From positions 1-5,486 of the forward strand of contig CAYWOD010000227.1 in assembly GCA_964459805.1 (NCBI GenBank): DNA of 5,486 bases, given 5' to 3'. The notes below the pieces were generated by a model. The model was not told the DNA's origin and made no database searches. It saw nothing but the letters and a program-made list of their open reading frames with translations. Below, piece by piece: positions 1-5,185 of this stretch. The number at the start of each line of letters is the position of its first letter. The stretch's first letter is position 1. The position numbers and the translations under genes were made by a program. The DNA is from DAOVRL01 sp964459805. GTDB lineage: Bacteria; Planctomycetota; Phycisphaerae; Sedimentisphaerales; Anaerobacaceae.

Positions 1-79
1 AACAGGGAATACAAACTAAACCTAAATGAGGAGACCATATTATGTCTACTCGACTGACAAAGATTGCCACGATAATCAT
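1..79 (-). CDS. Possible start of a further operon gene, running off the left edge
   Basis: After the primase-like stop (115-113) the minus strand has AAAGGGG, then 5 nt, then ATG at 79-77. The frame is open for the remaining 26 codons to the window edge. The visible start is hydrophobic (MIIVAIFVSRVDIIW). An open run of this length is expected by chance fairly often, so the support is the ribosome-like sequence plus the operon context. A competing reading on the plus strand is a 24-codon frame (ATG at 42, TAG at 114-116) with GAGGAG 8 nt before it; I consider it less likely. Otherwise these 112 bases show no terminator or repeat. Confidence 0.33.
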   Translation of the reverse strand, partial: MIIVAIFVSRVDIIWSPHLGLVCIPC

Positions 80-112
80 GATGACCCCTTTCTCAGTTGA
101 ATTCTTATCTTG

Positions 113-1189
113 TTAGAGTTTCTCAAACAAATACGGTTGGCCGCATTTCTTAGCCAAATCGGTCATGAAGCAACCGTCAGCCGGACAGAATTGCTGCAGC
201 AGACGATGTCGACACCTGACAAACCAAGGGTTCTCCACTGCATAAGTAATGATTGCGTTTCTTCTGTGGAGGTCTTGCAGGGAATTCCTTCGATCAATCA
301 CCCCGATCATGTGGCGGATTTCTGCGGGACCTGCCTTAATCCAGGACAGGAATTGGGATATCGTACGATATGCCTCCAAGCGGTTACTGTCATAGAGGCA
401 AAGTCGCATTAGATGGCGGATACACGGCGGTACTTCCCAGCCTGCGTCGAGCACGATTCTTCGCAATTGGTCCTGCTGACGCTGCTGTTTTTCGAGGTCA
501 GCGAGGGTCGCGGCAAACCATTCAACTGCTTCAGTGGCCCTATATGGTGAGGCCTCCGAATCCTCGGGCTTAGGCTGCTTGGCGAGCTCATTGATTCCAT
601 TGTCGTCCAGGTACAGGAGTTCCTTCAGGCTCAGCGGAATCACGAACCTGCTGGTAGCGCTGTTGACGGAATTTGGCAGACGGACAAAATGGTCCCTCTC
701 ATACACGTCGATATTGATGTCTTTGATGCCCTCCTTGGCTATTTGGCGGGAAAGGTGGTAATTCAGGGCCGGCATCAGGGGCGTTGGCTGGCTGTCAAAG
801 ACGACTGGCTGAACGAGTATTGTCATTTCGCCGCCCAGAGCGTCATGTCTTTTGTCAGGATTCAGGCCCCCATCTTGCGTGTAGACCACCTCGATCCCAT
901 CATCAGGAACTTTGAATCTTTCTGAGATGTACTGATAGGCCTGAAGTGCACTGGTTCGCGTTGTTTCCAAGCTCTGTGAGGCAAGGTGGAAATAGAGCAG
1001 GTATATGCGGGGGGCCGACTCTTGCTGTTCTGTGAGATAGTAGCTCGATATGAATATATCTCGGTTACCGGTGCCGTTTCTGAGGGCTTCCACAGCACTC
1101 TCATCAGCCATATCTAAGAACGCGCACCTACCGGCCCTGGTGGACTTTGTGATCACGTACATAGGGTTGTTGTTGCTCTCTATATTCAT
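113..1189 (-). CDS. Archaeo-eukaryotic primase (AEP)-like protein with PriL-type Cys domain; catalytic residues apparently lost
   Basis: The 358-aa product follows the layout I know from bacterial AEP-type primases fused to a PriL-like C-terminal domain. The N-terminal part includes RDIFISSYY (43-51), then the strand IYLLYFHLASQSLE (62-75), which aligns with the metal-binding strand (family pattern YFDFDSxDLE). Here the two catalytic Asp positions are H68 and A70. ALGGEMTILV (117-126) aligns with SGxKGFHIxV, and the His position is T123. The third motif is well kept: NIDVYERDHFVRLPNSVNS (159-177) followed by RFVIPLSLKEL (181-191), with D161 and R170 present. A Gln-rich helix (about 226-245) leads to the C-terminal domain, with PPCIRHL (254-260), C326, C335 and C340 in VRCRHRLLQQFCPADGC, as in the Fe-S domain of the primase large subunit. 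The start is ATG at 1189, 2 nt after the previous stop, with only a weak GGA 7 nt upstream, so translation is probably coupled. Binding of nucleic acid or nucleotide without synthesis is my inference. The alignment was made by eye. Confidence 0.78.
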   Translation of the reverse strand: MNIESNNNPMYVITKSTRAGRCAFLDMADESAVEALRNGTGNRDIFISSYYLTEQQESAPRIYLLYFHLASQSLETTRTSALQAYQYISERFKVPDDGIEVVYTQDGGLNPDKRHDALGGEMTILVQPVVFDSQPTPLMPALNYHLSRQIAKEGIKDINIDVYERDHFVRLPNSVNSATSRFVIPLSLKELLYLDDNGINELAKQPKPEDSEASPYRATEAVEWFAATLADLEKQQRQQDQLRRIVLDAGWEVPPCIRHLMRLCLYDSNRLEAYRTISQFLSWIKAGPAEIRHMIGVIDRRNSLQDLHRRNAIITYAVENPWFVRCRHRLLQQFCPADGCFMTDLAKKCGQPYLFEKL

Positions 1190-1191
1190 AC

Positions 1192-1488
1192 TTAGATCCA
1201 GCAGCGCACAAGGGTAGTAATCAGGAGCCTGAGGATGCTGAGGGTCAGCATCCCAGAGAGCAGCAATACTCTCTCGGACGGTGTCCTTTTGCTGATGTGC
1301 ATAAGCCCCTTCTCAACATGTCCGGTAAAGCACTTTACAATGGGTTTGACCTTGTTGTCGAGGGTGACCAACCATTTCGGTTGCCACTTGCAGGACGCTA
1401 TTCTCACAAGCAGGAGGACAAAGAGAATATCGATACCCACCAATAGGATGTGAACAACACTCATGATAAGATTTGTTAAAAGGCCCAT
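1192..1488 (-). CDS. Small two-helix membrane protein, 98 aa, faint YggT-like pattern
   Basis: The 98-residue product has a hydrophobic helix at about 6-30 (including IDILFVLLLVRIA), a basic loop of about 43 residues containing three tryptophan/proline-rich turns (CKWQPKWL), and a second helix at about 75-93 (LLLSGMLTLSILRLLITTL). The loop carries many Lys and Arg, so by the positive-inside rule it should face the cytoplasm, with both termini outside. The order hydrophobic helix, Arg, short turn, then a DNKVKPIV-type stretch and a second helix faintly recalls the YggT family, but I would not assign it. Its start is set by an AAGGAG sequence that overlaps the previous stop, and its own stop lies 2 nt before the primase-like gene. 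It could be a membrane partner for the J-like protein or for the primase-like protein. Confidence 0.75.
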   Translation of the reverse strand: MGLLTNLIMSVVHILLVGIDILFVLLLVRIASCKWQPKWLVTLDNKVKPIVKCFTGHVEKGLMHISKRTPSERVLLLSGMLTLSILRLLITTLVRCWI

Positions 1489-1496
1489 CACATTTT

Positions 1497-1502
1497 CTCC
1501 TT
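1497..1502 (-). promoter_or_regulatory. Ribosome binding site of the 98-aa membrane protein
   Basis: AAGGAG on the minus strand overlaps the TAA stop of the J-like gene (TAAGGAG). It lies 8 nt before the ATG at 1488 and 5 nt before an in-frame GTG at 1491. I prefer the ATG, but both starts are workable and differ by one residue. Confidence 0.7.
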
Positions 1503-1908
1503 ATTGCAGGTTTATCAGAATTGAGAATATGCCCAAGGCAAACAGAGTTATCAGGATCAGAATACTTACAGGCCTGGAGAACGGCATCATATCGATCACC
1601 TGCTCCCATGCCTCTGCAAGAGTCTGTGGCTTCCTGTATGGACCCGCAGCAGCGCGGCGCGGCAACGTCTTTTTCCGCGGAATCGGCTTCCGTGGTCTTG
1701 GCCTGCGAGCCGGCCTTGTTCGAAGTGTTTGATGAGCCTTATTGAGCCGCGTCAGTTCCTCGTAGGCTCTGTGGCGGTCAGGTGCTGGTATGCCCGGAAC
1801 CATCTGCCGTTGCAGCTTCTTGGTCTTTTCCTGGAACGCCAATTCAATTTCTTTAAGGCTGGCAGAGTTGCCGACGCCCATTGTTCTGCGAGCTTCTAAT
1901 TGAGTCAT
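1501..1908 (-). CDS. J-domain-like protein without HPD motif, C-terminal membrane anchor
   Basis: The N-terminal 60 residues of this 135-aa protein follow the J-domain layout. A short first helix ends in a GV turn (TMGVGNSASLKEIELAF, 9-25; compare LGV--AS--EIK-AY in DnaJ). A long basic helix II spans about 18-36, and helix III about 45-62 ends in LNKAHQTL (55-62; compare the NEAYEVL signature). The HPD tripeptide that stimulates Hsp70 ATPase is absent: helix II runs KKLQRQMVPG (30-39) where KYHPD would be expected. A proline- and arginine-rich linker (about 64-92) leads to a membrane helix at 113-133 (VSILILITLFALGIFSILINL), with only two residues after it, so the protein is tail-anchored with its J-like part in the cytoplasm. 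It probably docks the Hsp70 at the membrane without the usual catalytic stimulation. The J-domain resemblance is by eye and moderate; another three-helix fold is possible. Confidence 0.68.
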   Translation of the reverse strand: MTQLEARRTMGVGNSASLKEIELAFQEKTKKLQRQMVPGIPAPDRHRAYEELTRLNKAHQTLRTRPARRPRPRKPIPRKKTLPRRAAAGPYRKPQTLAEAWEQVIDMMPFSRPVSILILITLFALGIFSILINLQ

Positions 1909-1914
1909 TTTCGT

Positions 1915-1921
1915 CTTCCTC
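1915..1921 (-). promoter_or_regulatory. Ribosome binding site deciding the J-like gene start at 1908
   Basis: GAGGAAG on the minus strand precedes the ATG at 1908-1906, with its GGA core 8 nt away. A second in-frame ATG at 1923-1921 overlaps the vWA stop as ATGA, but has no purine-rich sequence in front of it. Termination and re-initiation at 1923 remains possible and would add five residues (MRKTK). Confidence 0.6.
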
Positions 1922-2627
1922 ATCGAGTAAGGCACATTGCCAGTTGCTCATAGTGCTTGCGGAGTGTTACTGGGTCTTTTATGAAACGATAATGACAGAA
2001 TCCATCAGGATCGGTTGTGGCAACCTTGCGAAGTAGTGACTCGTTGACAGACCGTGGGGATCCACCTATCCCGACAACATCGATAACGGCACGATATTTT
2101 GTCTTGAGTTTATTAGCTATCCGCAGAGGCTTACCGCCATGGCCGTCGGTCAGAACGGTAACATACTTTTTACGGTGGGGGAGTTCTTGGCAGTCATAAA
2201 TCTTTGCAGCTGCGTTAAGCCCCTTGGCTATATCAGTGCCGCCAAAAGGAGTCAGGCCGCGAATTGCTCTGATAATAGTCACTTTTTCAGCGATGGATGT
2301 CAGGGGCAGCACTGTTTGAGCAGCACTGTTGAAAGAGACCACCGCTATCCTGTCATTGGGGCATTGTTCTGCCCGCGCGTTAGTGTATGCAATAGCAGCG
2401 CAGATTCCGCCCTCAAGGCGCGTTGGCCAATAGTCAGGGTCCCTCATACTGCCAGAGACATCCAGGACTTTAACAGTGTCCCTGGGGATGTCTCTGGCGT
2501 ATGGGATGGGTAGGCAGCGTTCCTGCGTAATGGCGGATCGTGACTCAAGTCCGACTGCCGTCAGTCGCCGGAAAAGCCGGTCCACAGAAAGGTTCATTCG
2601 TTTAAGGATATTGGATCTGTAACTCAT
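1920..2627 (-). CDS. Stand-alone von Willebrand factor A (vWA) domain protein with intact MIDAS
   Basis: vWA domains bind a divalent metal through a MIDAS site and use it to grip partner proteins. With the start at 2627 the product has 235 residues. A basic N-terminal helical region (about 1-30) precedes the Rossmann-like vWA domain (about 48-230). The metal site is complete: DVSGSM (56-61, the DxSxS motif), T131 in TPFGGTDIAKGL, and D161 in VLTDGHGG. Hydrophobic strands flank these (IAVVSF 94-99, YVTVLT 155-160, AVIDVVGIGG 180-189). There is no signal peptide or membrane segment, so it should be cytoplasmic. It lies between the Hsp70 and J-like genes, which suggests it binds the chaperone or a client as an adaptor. 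No MoxR-type AAA ATPase, the common partner of bacterial vWA proteins, is seen in the window; the Hsp70 may supply the ATPase instead (inference). Confidence 0.93.
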   Translation of the reverse strand: MSYRSNILKRMNLSVDRLFRRLTAVGLESRSAITQERCLPIPYARDIPRDTVKVLDVSGSMRDPDYWPTRLEGGICAAIAYTNARAEQCPNDRIAVVSFNSAAQTVLPLTSIAEKVTIIRAIRGLTPFGGTDIAKGLNAAAKIYDCQELPHRKKYVTVLTDGHGGKPLRIANKLKTKYRAVIDVVGIGGSPRSVNESLLRKVATTDPDGFCHYRFIKDPVTLRKHYEQLAMCLTR

Positions 2628-2633
2628 TTTCTG

Positions 2634-2640
2634 CCTACCT
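2634..2640 (-). promoter_or_regulatory. Weak ribosome binding site supporting the start at 2627
   Basis: AGGTAGG on the minus strand lies 6 nt before the ATG at 2627-2625. The open frame reaches back to an ATG at 2711, but that would overlap the Hsp70 gene by 65 nt. The start at 2627, just after the Hsp70 stop, also gives a product whose N-terminus is not drawn from Hsp70 coding sequence. Confidence 0.55.
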
Positions 2641-2646
2641 GTCTCT

Positions 2647-4245
2647 TCAGTTTCTGTCCTCCGAAGTAATGTGCCGAGCATGGAGCTGCTTTCTTGCCTC
2701 ATCAATCTCACTGTCTGACAGGGCGGTGTGGAACTTGAACTTGATGGGCACTGGCTTATTAAGAAGCTTGTCGCGAACCTCGATGTGCACCAAGCCCTCC
2801 CTGTCCATGGAGGTCTTTAACTCAATTCGTTTCTCATTCTTCTTCTCGTCATCAGTAGGCTCGACCTCGACTTCAACCTGTTGCAGGGGCTCGTACTCTT
2901 CAGACAATTCGCCAGCGTGCCCTTCGTAGAGCTTTACTGCGACGCCATCTGTTTTCGCTTCACATGGCGTGTAGTACTCAGTGTTCTCAAATGGCAGCTT
3001 GGAGCCCGCTGGGATAATTGGATCGTTATATTCCCTTTTATCCCCCTGCTCCTTCTTGTTGACGACAGCCAGGCATAGGTCTCGGGGCGCGATTTCCCTG
3101 GATTTGACCGCAGAGGCAAGATACCTGTTGCCACCAACGATAATATGCTCGTCTGGCTTGCCGAAGTGAGCTGCAGCGATAATCGCCGCACCTTTCGCAA
3201 CAGCAAGGTCAGGGTCAGTGTCTGTAACGGGATCCTGGTCGAAAACCTCTTTGACAATCTCAGGGACAAAGCGAATTCGGGTGCTCCCACCTACAAGCAC
3301 GACCTTGTCTATCTGCGATGGCGATAGTCCTGCCTTGTCCAAGGCCCTCTTGCAGCATTGCCGGAGGGTCTCCATAATCTCGGCACAAAGCTCCTTAAGT
3401 CGCTCGTAAGTGAGCTCCATTGACGTGCGCTCGCCGTTGATTCGCAGTGGGATTATCGCAGTATCCTTGTGGGCGAGCGCTTCCTTGGCTTCCTTGCATC
3501 TATCCAAGACTTCCAGCCATTCAGCGAGGTCTTCTTCAGGACTAAGCCTACCTCCCTTTTCCTCAACAAAGGGTTTGACTTCCTGAAGGATAGCCTCATC
3601 GATATTGCCGCCACCACGCTCAGGATCGCCGTCGACAGCAAGTGGATCGATCTGACCCTCTTCTGTGAGTTGAAGGGTGCTGATGTCAAAGGTGCCGCCG
3701 CCAAAGTCAAATACCGCTATCTTGGCATTCTCACCTTTTGCGAGGCCGTAGTAAGTGGCTGCTGTTGTGGGCTCATCTACAATATGGACCTCTTCAAAAC
3801 CTGCAATCAGGCCTGCTTGTTTGGTGGCTTCGCGAGCAGCATGGGGAAAATACGCCGGCACAGAAATGACAGCCTGCGTAAACTTGTGGCCTTCAAGTTT
3901 TTCCGCGCTTTCCTTCAGATAGAAAAGCAATTCTGCAGAAAGCATTACAGGTGTGTACCCCTTGCCATCTGGCGAAGTGATAAGGGCTACAGGTGGCTGC
4001 TGGTGCATGTAACGCTTGAATTTTTCTGCCACCAGCTCAGGATAGAAGAATCTATCCTGCAACGCAACCTTCCCAACAGTTGGCGGACTATTTGCCACAG
4101 ACACTGCTGACGCCGTGATAAGGCTGCCGTCCATATTTGGAAGGACTTTCGGGACACCTGAATAATCAAGATTAGCCATTGCAGTATTGGTGGTGCCAAG
4201 GTCAATACCTATATGAAGGCATTCTTTTTTACCTTTACTGTTCAT
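2647..4245 (-). CDS. DnaK-like Hsp70-family ATPase, lidless (532 aa)
   Basis: Hsp70 proteins bind and release polypeptide segments in an ATP cycle. The nucleotide-binding domain (about 9-362) is complete: phosphate-1 loop IGIDLGTTNTAMA (12-24), VISVPAYFPHAAREATK (126-142), EPTTAATYYGL (158-168), phosphate-2 FDFGGGTFDIST (179-190) and adenosine motif VVLVGGSTRIRFVPEI (315-330). Residues matching the DnaK catalytic set are kept: D15, K77, E158 and T185. A beta-rich region (about 385-507) keeps a substrate-domain-like signature (IIPAGSKLPFENTEYYTPC, compare the IPxxxSxxFxT stretch of DnaK). Two features are odd. The hydrophobic linker and start of the substrate domain (DVLLLDVTPLSLG in DnaK) cannot be recognised. 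The protein also stops about 25 residues after the beta domain, against about 638 aa for DnaK, so the helical lid is missing. The stop is clean and the next gene follows 19 nt later, so this is not a visible frameshift. It is likely a specialised Hsp70 rather than the housekeeping DnaK. Confidence 0.96.
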   Translation of the reverse strand: MNSKGKKECLHIGIDLGTTNTAMANLDYSGVPKVLPNMDGSLITASAVSVANSPPTVGKVALQDRFFYPELVAEKFKRYMHQQPPVALITSPDGKGYTPVMLSAELLFYLKESAEKLEGHKFTQAVISVPAYFPHAAREATKQAGLIAGFEEVHIVDEPTTAATYYGLAKGENAKIAVFDFGGGTFDISTLQLTEEGQIDPLAVDGDPERGGGNIDEAILQEVKPFVEEKGGRLSPEEDLAEWLEVLDRCKEAKEALAHKDTAIIPLRINGERTSMELTYERLKELCAEIMETLRQCCKRALDKAGLSPSQIDKVVLVGGSTRIRFVPEIVKEVFDQDPVTDTDPDLAVAKGAAIIAAAHFGKPDEHIIVGGNRYLASAVKSREIAPRDLCLAVVNKKEQGDKREYNDPIIPAGSKLPFENTEYYTPCEAKTDGVAVKLYEGHAGELSEEYEPLQQVEVEVEPTDDEKKNEKRIELKTSMDREGLVHIEVRDKLLNKPVPIKFKFHTALSDSEIDEARKQLHARHITSEDRN

Positions 4246-4251
4246 TTTATT

Positions 4252-4257
4252 CTCCTT
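4252..4257 (-). promoter_or_regulatory. Strong ribosome binding site of the Hsp70 gene
   Basis: AAGGAG on the minus strand lies 6 nt before the ATG at 4245-4243, inside a 21-nt gap. Together with the copy before the 98-aa gene (AAGGAG at 1502-1497), it is the closest match to the consensus in the operon, which suggests the Hsp70 is translated at a relatively high level. Confidence 0.75.
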
Positions 4258-4266
4258 TTGATTTGG

Positions 4267-4941
4267 TTATTGGTTTTCCCGGTAACGATAGACCGATACT
4301 TTGGCTGGCTGCAGCACTTTGCCGCGGTATGTCAGGCCTGGTACTAACGTTCGTTCAATCTTTTTGTGTTTGGCGCTGTCGTCAGTTGGACCGACTTGTT
4401 TGATGTCGTGTTGCTTTGGATCGAAGTCATCCAACTCCCTGGGGCAGATTGCCTGTATGCCCAAATATTCACACTTGTCATTGGCAAGCTTGGCTGCCTC
4501 AGCTATTGAATTGACGAGTGACCCCATGAGTGGACAGTGCTCTTGGCTCGTAATCAGTTCATCCCACTGCTTGCCGAGTTCTTGAAACAGGCATGTAAGC
4601 ATGAACACCGCCTCAACTGCAGGGTAAAGGGCGTGGCGCTCGAGTTCGTGATTGGCACATCGGGCGGTTTCTTTTTGACAGTCTGCGACGATTGCCAGAT
4701 GGCTTTGCAACTCGCGCTCGTTCTTCTCGTGGGCTTCGAGCAACCTCGAAATGCGCTTATTGAGCGTCCTAAGGTCCTTTTTGTGGGAATTGCATATTCG
4801 CCTGATGTGCTCCAGCAGTGAGAAAATGTTCAGTCTCTTGAGAAATGACTTTCCAGGGTCTCTATTGGGCTGGAGGGAGCTTTTTCTGTTCGGTTCAGCT
4901 GAGCTGGGGTATTGTGAGCTCAGCACACTTTCATTTTCCAT
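4267..4941 (-). CDS. GrpE-like nucleotide exchange factor with extended polar N-terminus
   Basis: GrpE exchanges ADP for ATP on Hsp70, working as a cytoplasmic dimer. The C-terminal part of this 224-aa protein matches the GrpE head domain: EYLGIQAI (158-165), DDFDPKQHDI (171-180, compare FDPxxHEA) and the closing strand VPGLTYRGKVLQPAKVSVY (200-218, compare GYxLxDRVLRPAxVxV). Residues about 53-100 form a polar helical stretch with the charge pattern expected of the GrpE coiled coil. Residues 1-35 are polar, rich in Ser, Pro and Asn, and probably disordered. The middle part (about 105-150) has more cysteine and aromatic residues than usual (C88, C95, C117, C136, C157, C166). It lies 21 nt before the Hsp70 gene, so it is most likely that protein's own exchange factor. 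The family call is firm in the C-terminal 70 residues and weaker elsewhere. Confidence 0.9.
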   Translation of the reverse strand: MENESVLSSQYPSSAEPNRKSSLQPNRDPGKSFLKRLNIFSLLEHIRRICNSHKKDLRTLNKRISRLLEAHEKNERELQSHLAIVADCQKETARCANHELERHALYPAVEAVFMLTCLFQELGKQWDELITSQEHCPLMGSLVNSIAEAAKLANDKCEYLGIQAICPRELDDFDPKQHDIKQVGPTDDSAKHKKIERTLVPGLTYRGKVLQPAKVSVYRYRENQ

Positions 4942-4944
4942 AAG

Positions 4945-4951
4945 TCACCTC
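4945..4951 (-). promoter_or_regulatory. Ribosome binding site of the GrpE-like gene
   Basis: GAGGTGA on the minus strand lies just before the ATG at 4941-4939, with its GAGG core 6 nt from the start codon. It overlaps the TGA stop of the 74-aa membrane protein, a layout typical of translational coupling. Confidence 0.7.
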
Positions 4952-5174
4952 ACTTTCGTTTGTTGAGTAAACAGAAGATTGTTGTGAACAGCAGTGCGCA
5001 CAGCGCGAGCGTGACAACGTACCGTATTTCCGAAGAACTCTCCCTCAAGGGCTCGATCGTCAGGACGCCGTCGGTATCGACATCGGAGAAGAACTTGAGA
5101 ATCTTGCCGGTTCGCGACATCAACAGGATCGCGAGAAATACAATCAATACTCTTCTAAAACTGATTTGATTCAT
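4950..5174 (-). CDS. Small two-segment membrane protein, 74 aa, unknown family
   Basis: The 74-residue product has a basic start (RR at 7-8) and a first hydrophobic segment at about 8-19 (VLIVFLAILLM). A polar loop at about 20-50 contains an acidic patch (DVDTDG), a second membrane helix spans about 52-70, and the protein ends in NKRK. Basic residues at both ends suggest both termini face the cytoplasm, although RTGKILK right after the first segment makes this uncertain. The first segment is short and could instead lie along the membrane. I do not recognise a family. It sits directly before the GrpE-like gene, and its stop (4952-4950) overlaps that gene's ribosome site, so it may be a membrane anchor or receptor for the chaperone proteins. 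That role is inferred from position. Confidence 0.75.
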   Translation of the reverse strand: MNQISFRRVLIVFLAILLMSRTGKILKFFSDVDTDGVLTIEPLRESSSEIRYVVTLALCALLFTTIFCLLNKRK

Positions 5175-5179
5175 TGCAT

Positions 5180-5185
5180 TCACCT
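5180..5185 (-). promoter_or_regulatory. Ribosome binding site deciding the start at 5174
   Basis: AGGTGA read on the minus strand lies 5 nt before the ATG at 5174-5172 and contains the TGA stop of the upstream gene. The open frame extends 38 codons further upstream (to 5288), but that part lies inside the previous gene, so the ATG at 5174 is the better start. Confidence 0.7.

Noticed and set aside
73..84. Palindrome ATCATGAT just after the primase-like gene
   Set aside because: It is too short, lacks a GC-rich stem and has no following T-run, so it cannot be supported as a terminator or operator.
1313..1609. 98-codon minus-strand frame bridging the J-like and 98-aa genes
   Set aside because: It overlaps two better-supported genes in another frame, and its Cys/Gly/His-rich product shows no domain.
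2139..2513. 124-codon plus-strand open frame opposite the vWA gene
   Set aside because: It is antisense to a clear vWA domain, and the product is Ser/Cys-rich without any motif.
2628..2711. N-terminal extension of the vWA protein to the ATG at 2711
   Set aside because: It would overlap the Hsp70 coding region by 65 nt and the added residues are an out-of-frame reading of it. The ATG at 2627 has a ribosome-like sequence and follows the Hsp70 stop directly.
3469..4110. 213-codon plus-strand open frame opposite the Hsp70 gene
   Set aside because: It lies wholly antisense to the ATPase domain, has no ribosome site and its translation is Cys/Phe-rich with no recognisable domain. Long antisense frames opposite Hsp70 genes are a known coding-bias effect.
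2647..4245. Reading the short Hsp70 as a frameshifted full-length DnaK
   Set aside because: The sequence after its stop codes for the vWA protein and shows no lid-like residues in any frame, so the short form looks genuine.
4246..4266. Possible internal promoter or terminator between the GrpE-like and Hsp70 genes
   Set aside because: The 21-nt gap holds only the ribosome site, with no hairpin and no room for a promoter.
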